The notes under the pieces were generated by a model. It saw only the letters and a program-made list of their open reading frames with translations, was not told where the DNA came from and did no database searches. Positions 1-6,089 of a DNA stretch of 7,440 nucleotides are shown here, in pieces. Numbering within the stretch: position 1 is the first letter of the stretch; every line of letters starts with the position of its first letter. The DNA is from Alphaproteobacteria bacterium (GTDB lineage Bacteria > Pseudomonadota > Alphaproteobacteria > Micavibrionales > CSBR16-224), in the NCBI GenBank assembly GCA_006226225.1, contig SBHI01000090.1, positions 1 to 7,440 on the forward strand. The letters run 5' to 3'. The position numbers and the translations under genes are program-made.

Positions 1-581
1 CCGACAGACCACGGCACATCCATATGCATGATGTGCTCCCATAATGTCGGTGCATCATTAAAATAAAAAACCCACGCACCGCCGGTACAGATGCCGATTA
101 ATATCCAGATACTATGCGTCAAACCCTTTTTCCAGATTTTCTCGAAAGACAGCGGCGACCTGTCCAGTTTCATCCGCGCATTACGGTCACCCTGTACAAT
201 ACGCTCAACCCAGACAAACAAATCCGTCCAGACAGTTTGCGGACAGGCATAGCCGCACCAGACACGCCCCAGCAGCGCAGTGGCAAAAAACAACATCAAG
301 GCTGCAAAAATCAAAATGGCCGTCAGATAGTAAACTTCCTGCGGCCATATCTCGATAAAGAAGAAATAAGCACGGCGACTGGGCATATCAATCAGCACCG
401 CCTGATCCGGCACATGCGGGCCCCGGTCCCAGCGCAGCCAGGGCACACCGTAATAAATGCCCAAAAGCACCACCATCGCGAGCCATTTCAGCTTGCGGTA
501 ACGTCCCCAGACGCGTTGCGGGTAAATGTTCTGCTGTTTTTCAAAATAAGTGATCCCGCCATTATTGCCGTCATCACTCAT
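1..581 (-). CDS. ccoG: Cytochrome c oxidase accessory protein CcoG (FixG/RdxA family), N-terminal part
   Basis: This is the start of a polytopic membrane protein cut off by the left edge; 193 codons are present of a family usually near 470-500 residues. I translated it by hand from the minus strand. Seen: a soluble N-terminus, hydrophobic segments at about residues 32-49, 83-103 and 156-173, and the family motif GRVWCGYACPQTVW at 105-118 with Cys109 and Cys113, followed by WVERIVQGDRNARMKLD. Known of the family: CcoG is a membrane-bound iron-sulfur protein needed for cbb3 oxidase assembly, with a role in reducing Cu(II) for the CuB centre. The ferredoxin-like domain would lie beyond the window. 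The ATG (581-579) overlaps the ccoP stop codon as ATGA, which supports both the start and translational coupling. It follows ccoP, as is usual for ccoNOQP-ccoGHIS clusters. Confidence 0.95.
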   Translation of the reverse strand, partial: MSDDGNNGGITYFEKQQNIYPQRVWGRYRKLKWLAMVVLLGIYYGVPWLRWDRGPHVPDQAVLIDMPSRRAYFFFIEIWPQEVYYLTAILIFAALMLFFATALLGRVWCGYACPQTVWTDLFVWVERIVQGDRNARMKLDRSPLSFEKIWKKGLTHSIWILIGICTGGAWVFYFNDAPTLWEHIMHMDVPWSV

Positions 582-1471
582 TCACCGCCCCCGAGAGAGT
601 GTACGTAAAGTGCCAGCTGACGGATTTTATCGTCGCTGATAACACCGTGCCAATGCGGCATCACACTATTACGCGCCGAGAAAATCACAGAGGAAACTGC
701 ATCACGGCTGCTGCCGTAAAGCCAGACCGCATCCGTCAAATTCGGTGCGCCGACCTCACGGTCGCCTTTGCCGTCCGGGCCGTGGCAGCTGGAACATTGT
801 TCCTGAAAGATCACCGCACCGCGGGCATTGTCTTCATCCAGTCCGGACAATGCGCGCACATGATCCGTCACCGCCAGAACCTCGGGCCGCGTTAAAACGC
901 CATCCGTTCCGAAGGCCGTCATCGCGGAAATGCGCGTCTTGTCATGGGATGAGCGGATACCGTATTTGATGCTGCGATAAATCTCTTCCACACTGCCGCC
1001 CCAAAGCCAGTCATCATCATTCAGGTTCGGGTAATGCGCCATACCGTCCGCACCTGTTCCGTGGCAAGCCGCACAATGGTTTTTAAAGGCTGCAGAGCCG
1101 CCAGCCAGTGCAAAGGCGTAAAGCGTGGGGTCTTCTTTAACTTCGGTCAGCGGCGTCCGGCGCAGCATTTCAAGATATGCCGCCTGAATTTCACGAATTT
1201 CCTCTTGCCCTTCCGCCAATTGCTTATGCTGTGTCCATCCGTATTTCCCTTTGGTATGGCCTTGGATTGTCGGCCATGCCGGATACACAACCCAATACCC
1301 CAGCGCCCAGACACAGGTCAGAATAAACACCCATAACCACCAACGCGGCAACGGGTTGTTCAACTCTTTCAGGCCGTCCCATTCGTGACCGGTTGTTTCA
1401 ACACCCGAAAGTTTATCAATTTCACGCCCCGCTTTTCCCTGCGATGGCTCTTTTTTATTTTTCACCGCCAT
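578..1471 (-). CDS. ccoP: cbb3-type cytochrome c oxidase diheme subunit III, CcoP
   Basis: CcoP is the membrane-anchored diheme c-type subunit that accepts electrons from soluble or membrane cytochromes c and passes them to CcoO and CcoN. The 297-residue product has a cytoplasmic N-terminus with the family segment WDGLKELNNPLPRWW (31-45), one membrane span at about 44-63, and two cytochrome c domains. Heme sites are CAACH (Cys133, Cys136, His137) and CSSCH (Cys226, Cys229, His230); likely axial methionines are Met184 (SAMTAF) and Met271 (VMPHW). The start at 1471 is chosen over an in-frame upstream start at 1546 because a perfect AGGAGG lies 6 bases before it and the residue pattern matches the family from there. 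The gene overlaps the end of ccoQ by 17 bases and shares ATGA with ccoG. Length and domains are normal. Confidence 0.97.
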   Translation of the reverse strand: MAVKNKKEPSQGKAGREIDKLSGVETTGHEWDGLKELNNPLPRWWLWVFILTCVWALGYWVVYPAWPTIQGHTKGKYGWTQHKQLAEGQEEIREIQAAYLEMLRRTPLTEVKEDPTLYAFALAGGSAAFKNHCAACHGTGADGMAHYPNLNDDDWLWGGSVEEIYRSIKYGIRSSHDKTRISAMTAFGTDGVLTRPEVLAVTDHVRALSGLDEDNARGAVIFQEQCSSCHGPDGKGDREVGAPNLTDAVWLYGSSRDAVSSVIFSARNSVMPHWHGVISDDKIRQLALYVHSLGGGE

Positions 1472-1631
1472 AAGGCTCCTCCTTAAACGGAATTCTGCCG
1501 TATTCTTCGAATTTATCTTTATTGCGCGGGTTATAAAGCCAAGCAATCACCCCGCAGAAGAAGGCCAGAAACACGATCAGCATCAGCGAGGGCATAAATG
1601 TCGCCGCATCGGTAAAAAAACGTGACATCAT
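1455..1631 (-). CDS. ccoQ: cbb3-type cytochrome c oxidase subunit CcoQ (FixQ)
   Basis: CcoQ is the small single-span subunit that stabilises the cbb3 complex. The 58-residue product begins MMSRFF, has one hydrophobic span at about residues 14-33 and then the segment WLYNPRNKDKFEEYGRIPF, which resembles the cytoplasmic tail typical of FixQ proteins. Size and position between ccoO and ccoP are as expected. The ATG at 1631 is one base past the ccoO stop codon and has AGGAGG 9 bases upstream; a second ATG directly follows at 1628 and cannot be excluded. A longer in-frame start at 1664 lies inside ccoO and has no family support. The 3' end runs 17 bases into ccoP. Confidence 0.92.
   Translation of the reverse strand: MMSRFFTDAATFMPSLMLIVFLAFFCGVIAWLYNPRNKDKFEEYGRIPFKEEPYGGEK
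1478..1483 (-). promoter_or_regulatory. Ribosome binding site of ccoP
   Basis: The minus strand reads AGGAGG here, a perfect Shine-Dalgarno sequence 6 bases before the ATG at 1471. It sits inside the 3' part of ccoQ and settles the ccoP start against the longer in-frame reading. Confidence 0.85.
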
Positions 1632-1632
1632 G

Positions 1633-2352
1633 TTACTGCGCCTCCTGATAGGTTTCAAAATCAACCATCGTGCCCAGAACCTGCAAATACGCGATCAGCG
1701 CATCCAATTCTGTCGTGACCATCGGATTGCCGTCAAAATCACGCATATTCAGTTCTTCACCGTAACGTTCCGTCAAACCGTCAGTATCACCATCATTCTT
1801 CGCCTGTGCCAGCGCATCCCAATAAGCATTTTTGATCATTTCATCGGTATAGGGAACACCGGCCAACTGTAAAGCCTTCATATCTTTACCGATATTATGC
1901 AGACGCGCGCCGCGCTTCGCCATAAAGGCATAGGCCGGCATGATCGATTCCGGCACGACATCACGCGGGTTTTTCAGATGCGCCGCATGCCAGTCATCGG
2001 AATATTTACCACCGATACGGGCCAGATCAGGCCCTGTGCGTTTTGATCCCCATTGGAACGGATGGTCATACATGCTTTCCGCCGCGATGGAATAGTGGCC
2101 GTAACGTTCAACCTCGTCACGCAAAGGACGGATATGCTGGCTGTGGCAGGTGTAACATCCTTCGCGGATATAAACAGCCTTCCCTGCCAGTTCCAAAGGC
2201 GTATAGGGGCGCACACCCTCAACGCGTTCAATCGTTGTTTCAACGCGAAACAGCGGCACGGCCTCGACAAGTCCGCCGATAGACACGGCGACAACAATCA
2301 GGAAGAACAGCAAAAAAGGACTGCGTTCAATTTTTCCGTGTTTATCCATCAT
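1633..2352 (-). CDS. ccoO: cbb3-type cytochrome c oxidase monoheme subunit II, CcoO
   Basis: CcoO is the monoheme cytochrome c subunit that carries electrons from CcoP to the catalytic subunit. The 239-residue product has an N-terminal membrane anchor at about residues 12-34 and the heme c site CYTCH (Cys66, Cys69, His70) followed by SQHIRPLRDE. The likely axial ligand is Met138 in ESIMPAYAF. The family segments GSKRTGPDLARIGGKYSDDWH and DALIAYLQVLGT are present. The start at 2352 overlaps the ccoN stop codon as ATGA, with GGAGG 6 bases upstream; a second ATG follows at 2349. Length is slightly on the long side of normal and nothing is missing. It is translated in the same unit as ccoN and ccoQ. 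Confidence 0.97.
   Translation of the reverse strand: MMDKHGKIERSPFLLFFLIVVAVSIGGLVEAVPLFRVETTIERVEGVRPYTPLELAGKAVYIREGCYTCHSQHIRPLRDEVERYGHYSIAAESMYDHPFQWGSKRTGPDLARIGGKYSDDWHAAHLKNPRDVVPESIMPAYAFMAKRGARLHNIGKDMKALQLAGVPYTDEMIKNAYWDALAQAKNDGDTDGLTERYGEELNMRDFDGNPMVTTELDALIAYLQVLGTMVDFETYQEAQ
1641..1646 (-). promoter_or_regulatory. Ribosome binding site of ccoQ
   Basis: The minus strand reads AGGAGG, 9 bases before the first of two consecutive ATG codons (1631 and 1628). It lies in the last codons of ccoO and supports the short 58-residue ccoQ reading. Confidence 0.8.
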
Positions 2353-3791
2353 GCCGCACCTCCCGCCGGCAGCGCCGTTTTCGTTTTCACTTTCACCTTG
2401 ACGGGCGTGCTGTGAACCGTTTTGTACAGATTATAGACCATGATAAAGGAACCGCCTGTAAACAACAGCCCTCCCAGCGCACGGATAATATAATAAGGCC
2501 GCATCGCCATCACGGTTTCACTGAAGGAATAGGTCAAAAAGCCCATATCGTCATAGGAACGCCACATCAGACCCTGCATAATTCCCGCAACCCACATCGC
2601 GCTGATGTAAAGAACGATACCGACCGTCGCAACCCATAAATGCGTATCCACCAGACGGATCGAATAAAGCGGTTTATTCCACAGTTTCGGCACAAGATAG
2701 TAAAGCGCGCCGAAAGTAATGAACGCATTCCATCCCAACGCACCGGCATGAACATGACCAATCGTCCAATCCGTATAGTGGCTGAGCGCGTTCACCGTTT
2801 TAATGGACAGCAGCGGCCCTTCAAAAGTCGACATACCGTAGAAGGCCAGCGAAATCACCATAAAGCGCAAGATCGGATCTTCCCGCAATTTGTGCCAAGC
2901 TCCCGACAGCGTCATCACACCGTTAATCATACCGCCCCATGACGGCATCCACAGCATGATCGAGAAGGTCATACCCAGCGTTTGCGCCCAGTCGGGCAGC
3001 GCGGTGTAGTGCAGGTGGTGCGGCCCAGCCCAGATATAGATAAAGATCAGCGACCAGAAGTGCAGAATAGACAAACGATAGGAGTAAACCGGGCGGTTCG
3101 CCTGTTTGGGAACAAAGTAATACATCATTCCCAAAAATCCTGCCGTCAGGAAAAACCCTACGGCATTATGGGCGTACCACCACTGGATCAGTGCGCTTTG
3201 CACGCCCGCCCAGAGTGAATAGCTTTTGGTTTCAAACAACCCGATCGGAATAGAGACGTTATTCGCCAGATGCAGCACCGCGACAGTGATGATAAAGGCC
3301 AGATAGAACCAGTTGGCGACATAGATATGCGGTTCCTTCCGTTTTTTCAACGTCATCACGAAAACGGCAAGATAAGCCACCCAGACAACCGTCAGCCACA
3401 GATCGGCATACCATTCCGGCTCGGCATATTCTTTCGCCTGTGTCACACCGAAAAGATATCCAAGCCCCGCCATCAGGATAAATGCCTGAAAGCCCCAGAA
3501 TGTAAAACTGGCCAGCTTGTCGCTCCACAGCCGTGTTTCACAGGTGCGCTGCACAACGTAATAGCTGGTGGCAAATAGCGCATTTCCGCCAAAGGCAAAA
3601 ATCACCGCCGAGGTATGCAGCGGGCGCAAACGTCCGAAGGTCAGAAACTCGCCGATGTTCAGCCAAGGAAAAACCAGCTGCAATGCAATCAGGAGACCGA
3701 CGGAAAAACCCGCGATCCCCCAAAAGATTGTCGCAATTGTAAAAAGCTTAACGATATCATCATTATATCGTGTATCACGTATTGCCGCCAT
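2349..3791 (-). CDS. ccoN: cbb3-type cytochrome c oxidase catalytic subunit I, CcoN (FixN)
   Basis: CcoN is the membrane-embedded catalytic subunit that reduces O2 to water at the heme b3-CuB centre with high oxygen affinity and pumps protons. The 480-residue product is rich in membrane spans. All key residues appear: low-spin heme ligands His59 (RPLHT) and His348, heme b3 ligand His346 (TIGHVHAGALGWN), CuB ligands His208 (WWYAHNAVGFF), His258 and His259 (AGPHHLHYT), the cross-linking Tyr252 and the conserved Glu324 (STFEGP). These sit one position after the Pseudomonas stutzeri numbering as I recall it. I chose the ATG at 3791 over an in-frame TTG at 3800 because GGAAGG lies about 10 bases before the ATG. 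The C-terminus carries a short basic tail (VKVKVKTKTALPAG). The gene begins 35 bases after ompW and no separate strong promoter is visible in that gap. Confidence 0.98.
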   Translation of the reverse strand: MAAIRDTRYNDDIVKLFTIATIFWGIAGFSVGLLIALQLVFPWLNIGEFLTFGRLRPLHTSAVIFAFGGNALFATSYYVVQRTCETRLWSDKLASFTFWGFQAFILMAGLGYLFGVTQAKEYAEPEWYADLWLTVVWVAYLAVFVMTLKKRKEPHIYVANWFYLAFIITVAVLHLANNVSIPIGLFETKSYSLWAGVQSALIQWWYAHNAVGFFLTAGFLGMMYYFVPKQANRPVYSYRLSILHFWSLIFIYIWAGPHHLHYTALPDWAQTLGMTFSIMLWMPSWGGMINGVMTLSGAWHKLREDPILRFMVISLAFYGMSTFEGPLLSIKTVNALSHYTDWTIGHVHAGALGWNAFITFGALYYLVPKLWNKPLYSIRLVDTHLWVATVGIVLYISAMWVAGIMQGLMWRSYDDMGFLTYSFSETVMAMRPYYIIRALGGLLFTGGSFIMVYNLYKTVHSTPVKVKVKTKTALPAGGAA

Positions 3792-3826
3792 ACCTGCCAA
3801 ACCTTCCGTTTATACTTTTCTTATTC

Positions 3827-4456
3827 TTAGAAACGGTAAGACACACCGGTACCGAAAATCCAGGGATCAAGGTCAACATCTCCGGTAACAGCGGGGCCTG
3901 TGGTGGTGACATCCGTGTTCAGCCAGACTTTTTTGACGTCAAAATTGATGGCCCAGTGCTCGTCAATACCGTAGTCAAAACCTGCCTGCAAAGCATAGCC
4001 CAGACCGTTATCGTAATCAATGCTCGCGATACTTGTTCCGGCTTTTTCATTATAGAAGAATGTGTAGTTCAGCCCGGCACCAAGATAGGGACGGAATTTC
4101 TGATCCGGCATAAAGTGATATTGCGCCGTCAGTGTCGGCGGCAAAATCCAGACATCACCCAGATCGATACCGCCTCTTGTCGACATATGATGTTCAGATG
4201 TCGCCAGAATCAGCTCGGTTGCCCAGTGATCCGTCCAGAAATAGGTGAAATCCAGCTCCGGAACGGCCTGATTACCGGCTTTTGCTCGGTCAGCAATACT
4301 CAGCGTGCTGCTTTCATCCGGCATCACATCAATCGCACGCAGACGAATCATCAGGTTTTCTTTTTGGAAATTAAAGCCTTCGGCCAGAACCGGCCCCGCT
4401 GTTGCACAGCACAATAAACCGCCCAGCAGTGTTGTTGTTGCAAGTTTTTTAAGCAT
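3827..4456 (-). CDS. ompW: Outer membrane protein OmpW
   Basis: OmpW-family proteins are small eight-stranded outer-membrane barrels thought to let hydrophobic or small molecules cross. The 209-residue product has a type I signal peptide with likely cleavage after Ala25 (GPVLA/EGFNF). The mature part shows the family pattern: MIRLRAIDVMPDESS at its start, PPTLTAQYHFMP in the middle, RPYLGAGLNYT, and a C-terminal LDPWIFGTGVSYRF ending in Phe as in many outer-membrane barrels. I start it at 4456, where AAGGGGG precedes the ATG and the signal peptide begins correctly; a longer reading from 4516 would run across the predicted promoter. It lies 35 bases upstream of ccoN in the same orientation and downstream of an FNR box, so it is probably the first gene of the oxidase operon. 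In E. coli ompW is also under FNR-linked control. Confidence 0.93.
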   Translation of the reverse strand: MLKKLATTTLLGGLLCCATAGPVLAEGFNFQKENLMIRLRAIDVMPDESSTLSIADRAKAGNQAVPELDFTYFWTDHWATELILATSEHHMSTRGGIDLGDVWILPPTLTAQYHFMPDQKFRPYLGAGLNYTFFYNEKAGTSIASIDYDNGLGYALQAGFDYGIDEHWAINFDVKKVWLNTDVTTTGPAVTGDVDLDPWIFGTGVSYRF

Positions 4457-4492
4457 CGTCGCCCCCTTTGTATAAAGTTTCTTTGCTAAAAT

Positions 4493-4498
4493 CTTATA
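4493..4498 (-). promoter_or_regulatory. Predicted -10 element of the ompW-cco promoter
   Basis: The minus strand reads TATAAG. It begins 23 bases downstream of the FNR box at 4522-4535, and the overlapping hexamer ATATAA gives a spacing of 22, the spacing of class II FNR promoters with the box centred near -41.5. The transcript would start near 4487, leaving an untranslated leader of about 30 bases before the ompW ATG. No good -35 element is seen, as is usual for activator-dependent promoters. Confidence 0.65.
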
Positions 4499-4521
4499 TA
4501 TAAAGACAGCCTTCACCGTCC

Positions 4522-4535
4522 TTGATTCAAATCAA
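4522..4535 (-). promoter_or_regulatory. Perfect FNR/FixK-type binding site upstream of ompW
   Basis: The 14 bases form TTGAT-N4-ATCAA, an exact match to the FNR/ANR consensus, flanked by C and G so that the dyad extends to 6+6 bases. It overlaps the last base of the final sense codon and the whole stop codon of the upstream Crp/Fnr regulator gene. With the -10 element at 4493-4498 it fits an activating class II site for ompW and, by read-through, the cco genes. Low-oxygen activation is inferred from the family; binding by the adjacent regulator is plausible but not shown. Confidence 0.85.
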
Positions 4536-5287
4536 GAAACACCTGTTTTTTGACACGTCGCTGACAGGCATGCCTCCTGCGCCGGACACTGTTCAGGATC
4601 AAAATGCGGACAACGATGCATCAAGGCGGGGTCACACACGCCGCAAAGCGCTTTCGCATGCGGCAAAGTCACTTTGTTCCGCTCGATCTCTATTCCCGTT
4701 TCCTTTAGACGCATCAACACGCGGGAAAATGTTTCCGCCGTCATGCCCAGCTCACTGGCAATCAGGGATTTTTTATAGGGCAACGTGAACTCTTTGCTCT
4801 TGCCGCCATTGCGGATAAATTCCTGCAGCAGGAAATAACTGACGCGCTGCAAGGGGGTTTTAAGCGTCATGTCCATAACTTTATTTGTCAACGCATGGAA
4901 ATGTTCGGCCGCATGCCCCAGAATTTTCTGCGCAAAAGCCTCATTGTGACACATGATATCGCGCATCGTATCAGACGGGATCATAAAAATATCGGTATCC
5001 CGCAATGTAACTGCCGCCGCCGGCGCATTCAGCGGAAAAAATGCAGATAATTCAAAAAACCAGTCCCCTTTCGGAACAACCCGCAGAACGGCATCTTGTC
5101 CGTTTTCATCCGCACGGTACAGTTTCACCTGCCCTTCGCCGACAAAATACATATGGGCGGTCTCATCGCCAAAACCGATGATTTCCTGTCCGGATGTGAA
5201 GTGCTTCAAAGAGGATAGATTGGCAACCTGCTGTTGCTGCGCGGGCGTCAAATCCGAAAAACAGGAAAATTTTGTCATGTTCTGCAT
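4532..5287 (-). CDS. Crp/Fnr-family transcriptional regulator with C-terminal cysteine cluster
   Basis: The 251-residue product has the CRP/FNR layout: a cyclic-nucleotide-type sensor fold at about residues 10-115, a long dimerisation helix at about 116-141, and a winged helix-turn-helix at about 165-212. The recognition helix reads TAETFSRVLMRL (183-194); Glu185, Ser188 and Arg189 match the E--SR residues by which FNR reads TTGAT half-sites, and the sequence also resembles DNR and FixK relatives. The classical N-terminal [4Fe-4S] cysteine cluster of FNR is absent; only Cys9 and Cys113 lie before the DNA-binding domain. Instead the tail after the helix-turn-helix holds Cys215, 218, 226, 234, 240 and 245, a likely metal or redox site. 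I give no gene symbol because fnr, fixK and dnr cannot be told apart here. Neither Met1 (5287) nor Met4 (5278) has a clear ribosome binding site. It probably controls the neighbouring ompW-cco genes and perhaps itself. Confidence 0.9.
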   Translation of the reverse strand: MQNMTKFSCFSDLTPAQQQQVANLSSLKHFTSGQEIIGFGDETAHMYFVGEGQVKLYRADENGQDAVLRVVPKGDWFFELSAFFPLNAPAAAVTLRDTDIFMIPSDTMRDIMCHNEAFAQKILGHAAEHFHALTNKVMDMTLKTPLQRVSYFLLQEFIRNGGKSKEFTLPYKKSLIASELGMTAETFSRVLMRLKETGIEIERNKVTLPHAKALCGVCDPALMHRCPHFDPEQCPAQEACLSATCQKTGVS

Positions 5288-5302
5288 TTTTGAGCCGCAA
5301 AC

Positions 5303-5316
5303 TTGATTTTCGTCAA
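5303..5316. promoter_or_regulatory. FNR/DNR-type binding site in the divergent intergenic region
   Basis: The 14 bases read TTGAT-N4-GTCAA, one base away from the symmetric FNR consensus and of the form also seen for DNR/FixK-type regulators. It lies between the regulator gene (minus, start 5287) and the 46-residue protein gene (plus, start 5380). For the regulator it sits only 16-29 bases before the start codon, within or downstream of any normal promoter, which would suit repression of its own gene. For the plus direction, the centre at 5309.5 with a possible -10 such as TATGAT (5334-5339) or TATAAA (5361-5366) would suit activation; neither spacing is ideal and the choice is open. Confidence 0.6.
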
Positions 5317-5379
5317 TTAATGAAAACTTTTTATATGATAAAACCCTTCCGGGTGTCCACTATAAATTCGAGTCAAACA

Positions 5380-5520
5380 ATGCCCGTTATTAAAAGCAAA
5401 GCAACTCAAAAATACGGCAAATACGCCTTTACGGGATGGATCCTCTACCAGACGGTAAAAGGCACTTTGACAACCGTCTTTATATGGGCACCTCTCATTT
5501 ATTATTATTTCACACATTGA
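5380..5520 (+). CDS. Small single-span membrane protein of unknown function
   Basis: I do not recognise this 46-residue product. It has a basic N-terminal part (MPVIKSKATQKYGKY) and then one long hydrophobic, aromatic-rich stretch at about residues 17-43 ending YYYFTH, which suggests one membrane span with the N-terminus in the cytoplasm. The reading frame stays open upstream (ATG at 5335 and 5320), but I choose 5380 because the upstream part looks unlike the rest and overlaps predicted promoter elements; GAG 8 bases before the ATG is only a weak ribosome binding site. It ends 30 bases before the DUF2946-type gene and is probably transcribed with it. The FNR-type box 64 bases upstream makes low-oxygen control possible. 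Small oxidase-associated membrane subunits exist in other systems, but a link here is speculation. Confidence 0.6.
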   Translation: MPVIKSKATQKYGKYAFTGWILYQTVKGTLTTVFIWAPLIYYYFTH

Positions 5521-5550
5521 TATTGCCACAGTGCCGCAAACAAAGTAACA

Positions 5551-6000
5551 ATGGCCGGCATGGAACAAGGCAATCTAAAAAAACGCTCACTGATTGTTGT
5601 GGCTGCGGCGGCAATTTTGCTGAACGCGCTGCTGCCTTTTTATGCCACCTATGACAGCGAAGCACTGGCGGCAAAACTGGCCGCAAAATCCGAAACCCAA
5701 GAACTCTCCGCCCTGCTGGGTGAGAAAGTCCTGATCTGCACCGGTGACGGTTTTAAATGGGTCAAGCGGGCTGATTTGCAAAACGGGGAGGAACAGCCCG
5801 CACAGCATCCGCGCCTGAAATGCCCTTTATGTTATCTGGCCGTTTTCGGCGTAAAGCAAATCCTGCCCCCCGTCATTGCGTCTCTGGATCATGTTCCGGC
5901 ATCTGTTAATGATATTCTGCAGCCACCAGGCAGTGATCTGCAATACGCCTCTCTGACATATCGCAGCTATGACAGCCGCGCACCGCCCGCCTCCACCTAA
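5551..6000 (+). CDS. DUF2946-type protein with CPLC motif
   Basis: The 149-residue product shows the features I associate with DUF2946: an N-terminal hydrophobic segment at about residues 13-32, a cysteine in the segment LICTGDGFKWV (Cys63), a CPLC motif (Cys91, Cys94) followed by a second hydrophobic stretch (about 95-111), and a C-terminal SRAPP ending. The function of the family is not established; its genes are often found near TonB-dependent receptors and copper-handling genes, so a metal-related envelope role is inferred. The N-terminal segment could be an uncleaved signal anchor. Start: ATG at 5551 or a second ATG at 5560; neither has a strong ribosome binding site. It lies between the small membrane protein and the methionine-rich outer-membrane protein, same strand. 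Confidence 0.75.
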   Translation: MAGMEQGNLKKRSLIVVAAAAILLNALLPFYATYDSEALAAKLAAKSETQELSALLGEKVLICTGDGFKWVKRADLQNGEEQPAQHPRLKCPLCYLAVFGVKQILPPVIASLDHVPASVNDILQPPGSDLQYASLTYRSYDSRAPPAST

Positions 6001-6089
6001 AGGCTTCTTTTCAAAGAACAATAATATAAAACAAAGATAATTTCCGCCGGTTTTCTCCCGCGCGGATTTTATGATAACGGAGGCATAAA
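6001..6089 (+). promoter_or_regulatory. AT-rich leader before the outer-membrane protein gene
   Basis: This 89-base gap holds AT-rich runs with -10-like hexamers (TATAAA at 6025-6030, GATAAT at 6036-6041) but no convincing -35 element, a GC-rich palindrome CCGCGCGG at 6058-6065, and the GGAGG ribosome binding site at 6079-6083. A separate promoter is possible but weakly supported. No FNR-type box is present. Confidence 0.3.

Noticed and set aside
114..608. Plus-strand open frame opposite ccoG
   Set aside because: The minus strand encodes clear CcoG with its GRVWCGYACPQTVW motif, so this is a shadow frame.
966..979. TTGAT followed by a weak second half, resembling an FNR box
   Set aside because: The second half-site does not match ATCAA and it lies in the middle of ccoP, far from any gene start.
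1472..1546. In-frame N-terminal extension of ccoP starting at 1546
   Set aside because: It lies inside ccoQ, lacks family resemblance, and a perfect AGGAGG sits before the ATG at 1471.
3792..3826. Possible separate ccoN promoter (TATAAA at 3809-3814 on the minus strand)
   Set aside because: No -35 element or FNR box accompanies it and AT-rich hexamers are expected by chance in such a gap.
3770..4417. Long plus-strand open frame opposite ompW
   Set aside because: It is antisense to a well-supported ompW, has no ribosome binding site or recognisable domain, and reflects the codon use of the opposite strand.
4397..4420. Possible lipoprotein cleavage site (LLCC) in the OmpW signal peptide
   Set aside because: The residues before the cysteines do not fit a lipobox, and a normal type I site follows at Ala25.
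4457..4516. In-frame N-terminal extension of ompW starting at 4516
   Set aside because: It would put 20 residues before a normal signal peptide and run across the predicted -10 and leader; AAGGGGG supports the start at 4456.
5272..5379. Longer version of the small plus-strand protein starting at 5272, 5320 or 5335
   Set aside because: The 5272 start is a TTG inside the regulator gene, the stretch covers the FNR-type box and promoter-like elements, and it does not resemble a coding N-terminus.
6044..6065. GC-rich hairpin-like stretch before the outer-membrane protein gene
   Set aside because: The arms pair only for about four bases and the 8-base palindrome has no loop, so it is not convincing as a terminator or riboswitch.
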